Below, piece by piece: positions 46,372 through 57,949 of a DNA stretch of 64,000 nt. The stretch is from the NCBI RefSeq assembly GCF_022682495.2, contig NC_071392.1:73678097-73742096 (forward strand), written 5' to 3'. This DNA comes from Desmodus rotundus (lineage: Eukaryota; Chordata; Mammalia; Chiroptera; Phyllostomidae). How positions within the stretch are numbered: position 1 is the stretch's first letter; each line of letters begins with the position of its first letter. The notes under the pieces were generated by a model, which saw only the letters and a list, made by a program, of their open reading frames with translations, searched no databases and was not told where the DNA came from. The position numbers and the translations under genes are program-made.

Positions 46372-46860
46372 AGCACGTATGCACCCACCATCCAAAATTA
46401 ACAAATGATATTTTGTCATTTTTGCTTTAGAATTTTTACTTTAAAAAACTTACAAATAAATTTATATTTTCTAAATCCCATTTCCCTCTTTCTCTCCTCA
46501 GAGTCAGTCACTATGCTATGAATCTGGTGCATATTCGGTAATATTTTTATATTTTACTATGTTTATATGTACCTGTAAATATTATAGAGTATTGGTGTAG
46601 GTTTTTGCTTTATTTCTTCAAATTCCCTTTTTCAATTTGAATGGATAATCTGATTAATCAGTTCCATGGCACTTATCAACTTTGACCATGCCATCAAATT
46701 TATTCATTTGTTTTATTTATCATATGTTGTCTTCTTATCATTACACCATAAAAGAAATAGAAGAAATTTTTCTCCTTTACTCAATAATGCATTCTGAGCA
46801 TATAAACAGTACCTATCATATAGTAGATACTTAACAAATATTTGTGGAATGAATAATAAA
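46372..46860 (-). mobile_element. Old L1, 3' side of an interrupted copy
   Basis: Old antisense L1 text (AGCACGTATGCACCCACCAT, ATTTCTAAATCCCATTTCCC-like phrases at 46461). It probably continues at 48351 beyond the younger L1. The bases 46790-46860 (GTACCTATCATATAGTAGAT, ATATTTGTGGAATGAATAAT) look more like an L2 or MIR 3' end, so the junction is not simple. Confidence 0.5.
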
Positions 46861-46879
46861 AGTCCAGTTAATTATTTAA

Positions 46880-48350
46880 CTTCTTTTTTGATTTACTGTT
46901 ATTCAGTTATAGTTGTCCCGCCTTTTTCCCGATTGCTCTCCCCTGTCCTGTCCCTCCCACTCCCACAGTCAATCCCCTCCTATTGTCCACGTCCATGAGT
47001 CCTCTATTCATGTTCCTTTGCTCGCTCCTTCTCCTCCTTTCCCCCATTATCCCTGTCCCCCCTCCCCTCTGGTCACTGTCAGCTTGTTCTTTATTTCCAA
47101 GTCTCTGGCTCTATTTTGCTCTTTTGTTTTGTTAATTATGTTTCACCTATAGGTAAGACCATATGGATTAGGTTTTACTTATAGGTGAGACCATATAGAT
47201 GAGACCATACAGTATTGTCTTTCACAACCTGGCTTACTTCACTTAGCATAATGCTCTCCAGTTCCATCCATGCTGCCATGAAGGGGAGGAACTCCTTCTT
47301 TCTTTCTGCTGTGTAGTATTCCATTGTGTAAATGTACCACAGTTTTTTGATCCATTTTCTGATGGGCACTTAGGCTATTTCCAGCACTTGGCTATTGTAA
47401 ATTGTGCTGCTGTGAACATTGGGGTGCATAGGATCTTCTGAATTGATGAATCAGGATTCCTAGGGTATAGTCCCAGCAGTAGGATCACTGGACTGAAAGG
47501 CAGTTCCATCTTTAGTTTTCTGAGGAAATTCCATACTGTTTTCCACAGTGGCTGCACCAGTCTGCATTCCCACCAACAGTGCACTAGGGTTCCCTTTTCT
47601 CCACAACCTTGCCAGCACTTCTTGTTTGTTGATTTATCAATGATTGTCATTCTCACCAGTGGGCAGTGGTATCTCATTGTGGTTTTAATTTGCATCTCTC
47701 TTATGGCTAGTGATGTTGAGCATTTTTTTCATGTGTCTTTAGGCTTTCTATATATCCTCCTTGGAGAAGTGTCTGTTCAGGTCCTTTGCCCATTTTTTAA
47801 TTGGATTGTTTGTCTTCCTGGAGTGGAGTCATGTGAGTTCTTTACATATTTTGGAAATCAAACCCGTGCTCGAGGTATCATTGGCAAATATGTTTTCCCA
47901 TACAGTTGGTTCCCTTTTCATTTTGTTGATGTTTTCTTTAGCTGTGTTGAAGCCTTTTAGTTTGATGTAGTCCCATTAGTTTATTCTTCCCTTTATATCC
48001 CTTGCCCTAGGGGTTGTATTGGTGAAAATATTGCTGTGTGGGATATCTCAGATGTTCCTGCCTAAGATTTCCTCTAGGACTCTTATGGTGGCACAACTTA
48101 TATTTAAGTCTTGTATGTATCTTCAGTTTATTTTGGTGTATGGTGTAAGTTGGTGGTCAAGTTTCATTTTTCTACATGTAGCTCTCCAGATCTCCCAACA
48201 CCATTCGTTGAAGAAGCTATTTTTACTCCATTTTATGTTCCTGCCCCCTTTGTCAAATATTAACTGACTGTATTGACATGGGTGTATTTCTGGGCTCTCT
48301 GTTCTATTCCATTGGCCTATGTGTCTGTTATTATGATATTTATGCATCTT
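46880..48350 (-). mobile_element. 5'-truncated L1, about 1.5 kb
   Basis: Minus strand. The 3' UTR is at 46880-47160 (TTCAGTTATAGTTGTCCCGC on the plus strand). ORF2 C-terminal coding follows in broken frames at 47175-47369 (IYTMEYYTAERKKEF), 47375-47695 ([20 protein letters not shown]) and 48123-48347 ([20 protein letters not shown]). The 5' truncation falls at about 48350. The cysteine-rich block is the C-terminal domain of L1 ORF2p. A local duplication of GGTGAGACCATAT-like text lies at 47150-47215. Confidence 0.9.
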
Positions 48351-49235
48351 TCAGAATTTATTTATCCTTTCTGTACTAGGGTTTATTTAGATTGTTTCTA
48401 ATTTTTGATATTGCAAACAATATTGCACGAAATCCTTGTACACACATACATATGTCTCTCTGAGGCATTTACTTAGAGCAGATAACTAGGTCATAGGATA
48501 TATGTACCTTAAACTTTACTGAAAATGATCGATTTACTCACCAAAGAGGTTTACCACCTTTCACTCTTACTGTTTTCCTATCTGTGCATTAACACTTGGC
48601 ATTATCAATTTTTTTCTTTTTCCAATCAGAAAAAAATAAAATGACATGTCAGTTTTCTATTAATTTACATTGTCCTGATCACTCACTAGTGTGACTGAAC
48701 ATGGCTTCGCACATGTCCTGGCTCTCTGGAGTTCTTTCCATGGGACCTATTCATATTCTTTGCCCATTTCATGTCTATTATTTGGCTTTTAAAAAATAAC
48801 TTATAAGAGTTTTTGATCGGCCTTGTATGCCAATATCTTCTATCAGCATGTGGCCTAGCTTTGTTTTGGAATCTTCAGTCATTTAGATTTCTAATTTCAT
48901 TAGTTTTCTGTTACCCTAATCCACTAGTTTTTCCTTACCCTAGTGTCATGAAGATATCCTCCTATATCTTTTATCATCTACCTACCTATTTATTTTATGT
49001 TTCTTATATACAGTTATAAACTTTCTTTTTCACACTTGGTCTCTAATCCATCTTAAATTTATTTTTATAAATGCTGTAAGGTAATGACCTAATTTTACTT
49101 TTTTACAAAAAAAAAATCCAACAGAGTCCATTCTTTCTGTACTGATGGCAGATACCAAGGTCGCATATATGTGTGAACACTTTCTCAGCTACTTATTCCA
49201 TCCTATTTGTTGTATTTGCCTATGCATGTGCTAAT
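48351..49235 (-). mobile_element. Old L1, continuation
   Basis: Decayed antisense L1 text: TTGCACGAAATCCTTGTACA, TTCATATTCTTTGCCCATTT (48750), then CACTTGGTCTCTAATCCATC (49034), TTATTTTTATAAATGCTGTA and TCCAACAGAGTCCATTCTTT. Much more diverged than the L1 it borders, hence older. Confidence 0.65.
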
Positions 49236-49409
49236 TCCAAATTCCCAACTGTGCCAGGAACTGAAACCATGTCCAAGTTAATATATGAATAAATCCTTGA
49301 TTTTTGCTTTTTTTTTACTTTATTTCAGAATTGTCTGGCTATTTATATGTCATAGAAAGCATTTTTTCTATTACATTTTAATAGGCTATTTCTGGCATAT
49401 AAGAGAGAC

Positions 49410-49615
49410 AATATCACCAGTTGGAGTCAGTTGGCCTCACTTCTATCACATACTGTCACCACAGGCAAGTTCTTTAATTTCTCTGTGACTCAGTTTTCCA
49501 AATTTTGATGAGAATAATAACAGTGCTACCTCATAAGGTAGCTATGAGAGGTAAATAAATCAATACATGCCAAGAACCCAGTGCATAGTAATCAAATGTT
49601 AGCTTTTATTATAAG
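49410..49615 (+). mobile_element. MIR SINE
   Basis: CACAGGCAAGTTCTTTAATT, CTCTGTGACTCAGTTTTCCA, AATAATAACAGTGCTACCTC, GAACCCAGTGCATAGTAATC and AAATGTTAGCTTTTAT follow the MIR sense order. Confidence 0.9.
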
Positions 49616-49970
49616 ATTATTAACTTGCATAAATTGATTTCATATCTAGCAGCCTTGCAAACTCTCTTGTTAGTTCAAATAGTTTGTAGATTATCTTAAA
49701 TTTTCTTTTTAATAATAATATCTGTAAGTAAAAACTAACTTGGTTTCTTTCTTCTTCTTCCTTATATCTATAAATATTTCTCTTTCTTATCTTAATATAG
49801 TCTCCAAGATTAAGAGTATCATAAGTAGAGCAGGAAAAATGAATATTTCTATCTTGCTCTCTTTGAAAGATAGATTCTAAAGTTCCACCTTTAAGATTTA
49901 TGTGGCTATTATTTGTTCTTAGATAATTATAGGTTAAGAAAGGCCCATTGCATTCTTAATTTGATGGGAG
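49616..49970. other. Unique-looking sequence, nothing recognised
   Basis: AT-rich, no feature seen. Confidence 0.4.
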
Positions 49971-51745
49971 ATTTTTTTTGTTTTTAAATTTTTATTAAAT
50001 TAATAGGGTGACAATGGTTAATAAAATTATATAGGTTTCAGGTGTACAGCTCTATAATACATCAACTGTATATTGTATTATGTGTTCACCACTCCAAGTC
50101 AAGTCTCCTTCTATCACCCTTTATTCACCTATACTCTCTTCTACCTTCCCCACCCTGGCTAGCACCACACTGTTGTCCATGTCCATAAGCTTTCTCTCTT
50201 TTTATTTTTTTTTTTTTGCTCATTCCATCCACACCTCCCACCACCAAGACCCACCACTCCCCAACAGAGAGCTATCAGCCTGCTCTCTATGAGTCTGTCT
50301 CTGTCTTCCTTGTTAGTTCATACTGTCCATTAGATTCCACATATGAGTGAAATCATATGGTATTTCTCTTTCTCTGACTGGCTTATTTCATTTAGCATAA
50401 TGCTCTCCAGGTCCATCCATGCTGTCACAAAGGACAAGATTTCTTCTTTTTTTTTATAGCCAAGTAGGTAAATGTACCTCAGCTTTTTTATCCACTCATC
50501 TACTGATGGATGCTCGGGGTGCTTCCAAATCTTGGCTATTGTAAATAACACTGCAATGAACATAGAAGTACATATATTCTTTTGAATTAGCATTTTGGGT
50601 TTTCTTTGGATAAATTCCCAGAAGTGGAATCACTGGGTCATAAGGCACTTCTACTTTTAGTTTTTTGAGGAGCCTCCACCCTGCTTTCCACAGTGGCCGC
50701 ACCAATTTGCACTCCCACCAGCAGCGAACAACGGTTCCCTTTTATCCACATCCTCACGAAACTTGGTGTTTGTTGATGTATTAATGATAGCCATTCCGAC
50801 AGACATGAAGTGATATCTCACTGTGGTTTTAATTTGCATTTCTCTGATGATTAGTGACATCAAACTTCTTTTCACATACCTATTGGGCATCTGTATGTCC
50901 TCTTTGAAGAAGTATCAATTCAGGTCCTGTGCCCATTTTTTAATTGGATTTTGGTGTTGAGTTGTATAAGATCTTTATAAATTTTGGATATTTAACATCT
51001 TAGATGTATCATTGGCAAATAAGTTCCCCCATTCAGTGGGATATCTTTTCATTTCGTTGACAGTTTCCTTTTCTGTGCAAAAACTTTAGAGTTTGATGTA
51101 GTCTTATATGTTTGTTGTCCTTGCCCTAAGAGATATATCAGAAAAAATATTGCTATGAGAAACATCTGAGATCTTACTGCTTATGTTTTCTTCTAGGATT
51201 TTTATGGTTTCCAGTCTAATGTTTAAGTCTTTAATCCATTTTAAGTTTACTCTTGTGGATCATAAGAAGGTGGTCTGATTTCACTTTTTGGTGTCTATTT
51301 GTCCCATTTTCCCAGCACCATTTATTGAATAGACTATTTTTACCCCATTTTGTGTTCTTGCCTCCTTTGTCAAATATTAATTAGCCATTAAGGTTGGGTT
51401 TATTTCTGGGCTCTCTATTCTTTTCCATTGATCTGTATTTCTGTTTTTGTGCCCATACCATGCTGTTTTGATTACTATGGTCTTGAAGTATAGTTTAATA
51501 TTAGGTAGCATTATTTCTCCAACCTTGTTCTTCTCAAAATCATTGTGGCTACTCAGGTTCTTTTGTGGAATCATCTGGTTCAGGATTTTGTCTTGGTAAG
51601 CTTTTTTTACTACACCTTCTTTGATTTTGTTGGTTGTAACTGGTCTGTTCTTGATTGAGTCTAGGAAGATTTTTTGTTTCTATGAATTTATCCACTTTTT
51701 CCAGATTGTCACGTTTGTTGGCACATAGTTGTTCATAATAGCACA
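49971..51745 (-). mobile_element. L1 with internally deleted ORF2
   Basis: Minus strand. The poly(A) tail is the T-run at 49972. The 3' UTR (TTTCAGGTGTACAGCTCTAT on plus) runs to about 50330. ORF2 C-terminal frames follow at 50330-50593, 50496-50705 ([20 protein letters not shown]) and 50657-50890, then 51377-51574 ([20 protein letters not shown]). The frame at 51549-51746 ([31 protein letters not shown]) is from just before the reverse transcriptase core. The two meet near 51560, so the catalytic core with the YADD-type motif is absent. Not functional. Confidence 0.9.
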
Positions 51746-52682
51746 CTACCTTTATAGGATAATAAATTTATACCTTTATATATTATCTTCTTTACTTGCT
51801 GTTAGGAATGACACATATGAATGCCATTAGAAAATGTATACCTCACTAAAATGGCTTTCTAATCACCATTTTTAAGTCATTTAATTTCGAATTTTTATAT
51901 ATTAATTAAAAATTACCAATGGAAAAATTTGTAGTTTATTCGTTGTCATTGGTATTACAGTTTAGGGTAATTAAGAATAAATTGCACTAAAACTGGTCTA
52001 TTTTGTTTATATACTTAGTTACCAATGAAACTCAGTAAAGAACTTTAACGTTTTCATTGGAACTTTGAAAGCTCTCCTGAGGTGCTGCAAATTTTCCCCA
52101 ATCTTCACTTTCCTTTCTGAATTAATGGTTCCAATGGCATTTTTTATGTTATTTTTGGTTACAAATTCATATCTATTATAAAATGTGTTTATATAGATAG
52201 TTAATTCATGAGGACAAGATAAATAAACATGTTTGCAAATTGGACAAGCTTAATGGTGGGCCTCAAAGAGATTTAAATGTTAAAGAAAAATAAAATTAAT
52301 ACAGTTGAACTGGAAATAATAGAAGATAGATGTTTTCAAAGGCTTCAAAGAATTTTGTTTTATTATATCCGGTTAGTTTAAATTTATACTTTATCGGTAT
52401 ATGCAGAGTTTGCTTTTACTTTTAATTTCCTTTGGCTAATGTTTCATTTTAATCGTTTATTTGAAAATTTAACAGTCTGAGTAAAAGGATGAGCTTTTCC
52501 CTAGTCCCAAACAAATTTAGTGTCTCATGTACCCCTGAGCACACCCATTGAAAGCCCCCAAGAGTATCTCTTCTCCAAAGACCCCTCCACTGCTAGCTGC
52601 TTACATCTCTGACAGCTCTTCCTTCCCCCCACTTCCCTGACTTGTGTCTTGACTAGTCATGCATTGTGACCCACCCTCCTTC
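51746..52682. other. Unique-looking sequence, nothing recognised
   Basis: AT-rich to about 52500, then pyrimidine-rich. No repeat or gene identified. Confidence 0.35.
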
Positions 52683-52765
52683 AAACCTGACAAAGAGTGG
52701 AGTCTCTATAACAATAAAAATTTTTTAAAAAAGAAGAAGAAGAAAAAAAAAAAACCTGACAAAGA
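52683..52765 (+). mobile_element. 55-bp A-tailed micro-insertion with 14-bp target-site duplication
   Basis: AAACCTGACAAAGA at 52683-52696 and again at 52752-52765 brackets 55 bases starting GTGGAGTCTCTATAACAATA and ending in an A-rich tail with GAAGAAGAAG. The direct repeat plus tail is the signature of L1-driven retrotransposition, with nearly complete 5' truncation. Confidence 0.85.
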
Positions 52766-53710
52766 CCCTGCCACTAATGCCTCTGTGAGCAAAACAGAAA
52801 GCATTCTAGAGACCACCTGTTGTTCTGTTTCTAAAGCCTAGCTTGGGGGTCAACAGCAGACTCCTCCCCCCCGCAAAGTCCTTAGCCACTTTTATTCAAA
52901 TCCAGACTCCTGCTACAAACTTCTCTTCGCCCAGTTTTTACCATGGGGTGTCCATTTTAATATTATGCTTTAAGGATCTCTTCAAAGAAAACATGTTTAT
53001 TTAGTCATAATCTTAGGGATGCCCATTTGGGAATACCATTTCTCATCTTTAAAAAGGAAATTATAGATATTCTGCTCTTTGTCCAAATTTCAAAGACAAA
53101 ATTAAAATAAAAACAAAATCAGGTTTATTCTGAAGTGTTTGAAACACACCTCCTTTGACCTTTTTGTGGAAAATGCTCCGTGTGAAGCAGACGCGTGGTT
53201 GTGAGTGTGCAGCACAGTGTAGGTGACTCTCCCCACAGTCCCTGTGAGGGAAAGACGGGCCGCTCCAAGAGAGACTCATTTTGTTGCCTTTTAGACTTCA
53301 TTTTTTTAAAGTTATAGATGAGATGAAAATACTCATGTGGCCTTAAAAGTACTTAGAAACATTACTAAAAAGAAAGATAAATAAAACGTTAATATTTTCT
53401 ATGGTTAAAATATGCTTTTTAGAGCCTGAATACTCTCAGTGATTTGACTTTTATATTATGTTTATAAACAAAATTAGTTTGTGTATATGTATGACACCTT
53501 GAGAAATTAGCTGAGGAAGTTGATGAAAATAACTAATGCACATTTTGTTTAAAATCAACATTTTACATGAAATTTTGCTATCCTTGATATGGGAAATGTT
53601 TTCCCTTTGTGTTGGACCTACTCATGACGAAGACAATGTGCATTCTAGGCACCACTGCACCGCAGTAAACCTGAGAGTTTGTCTACTAAAATCCACTGTG
53701 TCCCCCTCGA
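52766..53710. other. Unique-looking sequence, nothing recognised
   Basis: No repeat family or gene identified. Confidence 0.35.
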
Positions 53711-53711
53711 T

Positions 53712-54045
53712 CTGTAGATCAGGACTGCCCAACAGAAATACAATGCGAGACACAAAAGCAAACCACATATGTAATTTTAAATTTCTAATAGCCACATTGA
53801 AACAGGAAAAATAAACCAATGTAAATTTTAATAATATACTTTATTTAAACCAACATGTTAAAATGTAGTTTTTTGCCATGTGTTCAAATCAATATATAAT
53901 TATTGTGACATTTTCTATTTTTTTTCTTACTAAGTTATGATATCAGTATGTGTTTAATACTTACAGGACAACTGAAATATCAGACCAACTCTACACGTGC
54001 TCAAAGCCACGTGTCTAATGGTTCCCCTGTCAAACAGCAAAGCTC
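53712..54045. mobile_element. hAT-Charlie-like DNA transposon fragment
   Basis: ACTGCCCAACAGAAATACAA, TGTAATTTTAAATTTCTAAT, AGCCACATTGAAACAGGAAA, TTTTAATAATATACTTTATT, TACTTACAGGACAACTGAAA and AGCCACGTGTCTAATGGT are in the order of a common mammalian hAT-type element whose ends read 'GTCCAATAGAAAT...GCCACATGTGGCTAGTGG'. Confidence 0.65.
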
Positions 54046-55439
54046 TTCCACTTATCTCAACTGTTCAACTGCTACTGATAAATCACGTGATTAAAAATTT
54101 ACAGGTTTGATCCTGCACACGCATATAATTGTAGAGAAAAGGAAGGATATACATGTAGGACAGTTAAAGATCTCTCTTGCTGAAGTAAACAATAAATTCT
54201 ATTTTTAGTTAAACTCAATAACCATTTTTTATTTCTAATTTTGTAACATTGAATTTTTGCTTGATGCCACTGTGACTCTGTACTAAGAAGATTTTCAACT
54301 CTCAGATGGTAATTTGAACAAGAATTCTTGAAGTACACTAGATTTTTTAAATTTCCACCATAAAAGTTACTACTATTCTTAAAGTTCAGAACCATGTTTA
54401 AGAGAGATAGGCTTTGAATATAGAAAATAATAGAGGATATAGATATCACAGTTACAGGGTGATCCTTTTAATTAGAAAGCCTTAGCAATCTCAGATAATA
54501 GCTGACCAAAAAAAGCAGCAATTAAAAGAGCACTTAGAGTAACTCCTCAATCTGTGTGTTATGCCGTTTGACTGAGTGATGTGGTTGTAGCATGTTTACA
54601 CGTTATGTTTAGCGACGTACTGACCTCCTGCAGACTACTTACTATCTAAGAACTTTTTCTTTGGCTTTTGCTATTTTACGTTTCTACTCCTTCAGCAATT
54701 CTAGCTAATCTTTGATATTGGTATCCAGCTTCTATAAAGTTGTCCTTAGAAAATGAATTGGATAAATATGCTCAGTATTTCTGTGTTTATTTAGACAACA
54801 TCACTAAACTGACTTGTCCAAAATTCTGTGATCAAGTCATTCAATGCTTTACACATTATTGATTTGGGGTTCAATAAAATTAGATGAATAGTAACTTATA
54901 AACGCCTGCACGTGGCGGTCAGGTGAGCACACGCACATGTACACACACACCCCTCTTGGCAGTAATGAAAGGTTAGAAAACCTCTGAAACAGGTAGTACG
55001 TGCTCAAGAAAAGCATATCTATAGAGGTCAAGGAAACTGAGCATTTAAATGTTCCAACACTCTTTAAATCAAAGAATATTATTTCCACGTGGTTAAAATG
55101 ACTCACAAAGTAAGTATGTGCCCACTGTGCAAAACTAAATAAAGGTAACAATCTCTTATATGTAATGTGACCTTCCTCTTTTAAATCTGATAATGCAGGT
55201 CTTTTCATGGCCACACAAGATACAACACTTATTTTTGTCAGGCAATATCATTTTGTTCATTTTTTTTTCTTAAAGTGTCATTCAACCTAATAAAAGTAAC
55301 AGGGTACTCTGCCTTCAGTGGTTGAGACAATAGTTATATACAAATTTAAACATGATACATAACCCAAAGTACTTCAAATGTTGTTGTTAAAATTTTTTTC
55401 TGGGCATTTCTGTTACTTTTCATGTATTTTACTTTAAAG
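54046..55439. other. Unique-looking AT-rich stretch
   Basis: Contains minus-strand frames of 116 codons (54449-54099) and 121 codons (55214-54849). Neither resembles a known family, and I see no splice or promoter context. The second starts MAMKRPALSDLKEEGHITYK. Probably chance. Confidence 0.3.
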
Positions 55440-56990
55440 ATCTTTGGCCTCCAAGGACCCCTGGGAAGGTGCTAAGGAGGCTACAGAGTGAGTGCCAAGT
55501 AGAGTGAGCTCTGGTAACTGGGGCCCCCATGGTCCTGAACAGTCCCCACATGGTGGCCCATCTGGTGCCAAACACCTGCAACCTACAGGAGGAAATCTCA
55601 GGCCCTAGGGATACAAGAAGGGGTTGGCCAGCCATTGGGCTGCTGCCCTTTGCCCTTGTCTCTTCATTCATTGGACTGGTGCCTGCCTGTCCCACCTCCC
55701 CACCTTCTGGTGCTTTCCTCCCCCTTACATATGCCCCACCCCCTCAAGCCCAGCACACTTGCAGCTTTCTCTGTGATATCACAAGGCCCTGACTGAAGTT
55801 AGCTCAGTGCCTGCTAGACCTTGAGAGGAGTGGAAAGGAAAGGAGAAGCTCTCCTTGTTTCTATTCCATTGTCAGGGTTGTTTGGCACACAACTAGCTCT
55901 AGATGGGCAATTTTCTTTTTAAGTTTTGACAGTCTTTCTGCCACTGCCTTCCCTTTCCTGGTGGCAATCACCTGGTGGTTTTTCCTGTCCACAGTGATGA
56001 TGCCCCTCCTGGCTGGGACCACCCTGATACTCCTGCATCTTCCATGCACCTTGGTCACAGGCTCTTCCACCTGGATCATGATCCTTTACCATCTGGCTTT
56101 TACATGGCACCAAGAAGGCATTTCCTGTCCATAGACCGCATGCTCTCCTCCAGGGATCCTCCTTTTGGTAAACTGGAAGGACTCACCAGGCTTGGATTGC
56201 AGACACCCTGCGCCTGGCCACTGAAGCTGGGCAGGTAGGTCCCTGCTTCCATCACATTCAGGGCATCTGCCAATTTGACCTCTTAGCCTCTTTCAGATGA
56301 TGATGACAGAAATAGACACTACTGCCCCTTCCTATGCTGCTGTAATCATATCTTCTCCAGATTCCTGTATGAGGTTCCTGCCATTTGACCAAATCCAATA
56401 CAGTATGGGGCACAGGCATCCTGCAGTTCCCTCCACTGGTCCACCTGCATTAAAGGACCCCTGCCCTGCCTCAAACCATCCCATTGGCCCTGAAACCACA
56501 CATCAGCCCACCTTAGGGACCTGTGATGGTCAGCAGAACAGAACCTCTCTCCCCAGCGCTCCTGTTAGAACAGGACTACACCTTATGGGTTCTGCAGCAA
56601 ACAGCACCTCCACAAACTTCAACCCTGCACTTGGCACTGAGGAGGCTATGGATACCACACCCCCGCCTTAGGCTGTCCCTGGTCTCTGTTGAGACAGCCA
56701 CTACTGGAGTGGGCACCAAGATGCTAACACCGCGGACAGAAGCTCGCTGTTTGCCAGTACCTCTGCAGGCCCACTTGTTGGGATGGGTCCTACAGCTCCC
56801 ATGGATGATGGGAACTATGGGGTCAATATGTCCACTTTAGGCCCCACTTGGTCACAGGTATCCAGGACATCAACATTAGAGATGGACGTAGGAAGTCATG
56901 AAGTGGCTGGACATAGCAGCTGACAAATGCCTGACTTTAATGGCAAAGTGATCATTCTGCATCTAAAAAGTAGAGTGAGGGATGTGGAAT
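55440..56990. other. GC-richer block of unexplained origin
   Basis: The base composition rises sharply between AT-rich flanks. Several frames of 60 to 124 codons lie on both strands, for example 56297-56671 plus (Pro/Thr-rich, ending NPALGTEEAMDTTPPP) and 55861-56079 minus (Lys/Arg-rich). The plus strand can be read in pieces, as in a decayed retrocopy or an old retroviral segment, but I recognise no domain, and no poly(A) tail or flanking direct repeat is evident. Confidence 0.4.
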
Positions 56991-57344
56991 TCTATATTAT
57001 TTTTCCTTTCTTTTTTTTATTTCTCTACTTCCTAATTTTTCCATATTGAACATACATTGCTTGTGTAATGAAAAGTTCTTATGTTTTCATAAAATGGCAA
57101 AAAGCAGTCTGTTTACATTAATCAAAAGATAATGTCCTGATCCAAGGAAACCTACCTCTGGAAATAACACTCCAAACTTTGCTGATTGGCTTACCTCTAC
57201 ACACAATTCTGATATCACACTTTAAGGGAATTGAGTTTTTATCTGAGTGGATCTTAATGTAGATACATAGAATTTTTTCCTAATTCAATCCCTACATAGT
57301 TTACACTGACCGTTGAACAACAGTATACACTGAGGCAGGAGTCA
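56991..57344. other. Unique-looking sequence, nothing recognised
   Basis: AT-rich, no feature seen. Confidence 0.4.
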
Positions 57345-57545
57345 GCAAATTACAGACTACACAATGTGTTTTGTAGAACAATAAGTTTTTTTAAAAGTTG
57401 ATGGGAATAAGCCACACCCACTTGTTTACATATTATGGATGGTTGCTTTCAAACTGTAATGGCAGAATTAAGTAGCTGACAGAGACCAAATGGTTCACAA
57501 AGCCTGAAACATTTATCATCTGACCCTCTACAGAAAAAGCCCGCC
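57345..57545 (+). mobile_element. hAT-type nonautonomous DNA transposon
   Basis: AGGAGTCAGCAAATTACAGA, AATAAGCCACACCCACTTGT, TTACATATTATGGATGGTTG, GTAATGGCAGAATTAAGTAG, ACAGAGACCAAATGGTTCAC, AAAGCCTGAAACATTTATCA and TGACCCTCTACAGAAAAAGC follow a familiar mammalian hAT element from start nearly to end. Confidence 0.75.
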
Positions 57546-57680
57546 CATCCTGGCACACATCATACCAAATCCCTCATCTTACAACTTTCACTCTACAGGC
57601 AGTGGGGAGGCCTGCCCATCCTGGCATACATCATACCAAATCCCTCATCTTACAACTTTCTACAGGCAGTGGGGAGGCAG
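57543..57680 (+). repeat. Tandem duplication, about 70 bp
   Basis: The unit starting GCCCATCCTGGCACACATCA (57543-57613) is followed at once by a second copy starting GCCCATCCTGGCATACATCA (57614-57680). The copies differ by a few substitutions and a 4-base gap in the second. It overlaps the end of the hAT element. Confidence 0.93.
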
Positions 57681-57949
57681 GCCAAAGATGCTTTGGGGGA
57701 AGAAAAAATAAAACACCTTTTATACCTCCCTAATCTCTGTTCCTCTACTTTCTCTCTTGCCTGTGGTCTTTCCTCCTCTCTTTCCTTCCCCCTTTCCTTG
57801 TTCCCTTTCTCTTCTCTTATTCTTTTTTCCACTTACTATTCTATATTTCTAAAATAGCAATGCAAAAATCTCTTCCTCTGATTAAATCAAAAGGGAAACT
57901 GGTCAGGATTTTCTCTGGTTGTGCCAGGTGCTATGCTAATTACTTCATT

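Noticed and set aside
47622..47960. 112-codon plus-strand frame with membrane-like residues
   Set aside because: Antisense reading of L1 ORF2; the hydrophobicity comes from the complement of Lys/Asn/Glu codons.
55861..56113. Basic minus-strand frame as a small nuclear protein
   Set aside because: No recognised domain, no splice or promoter context, and overlapping frames of similar length lie on both strands of this GC-richer block.
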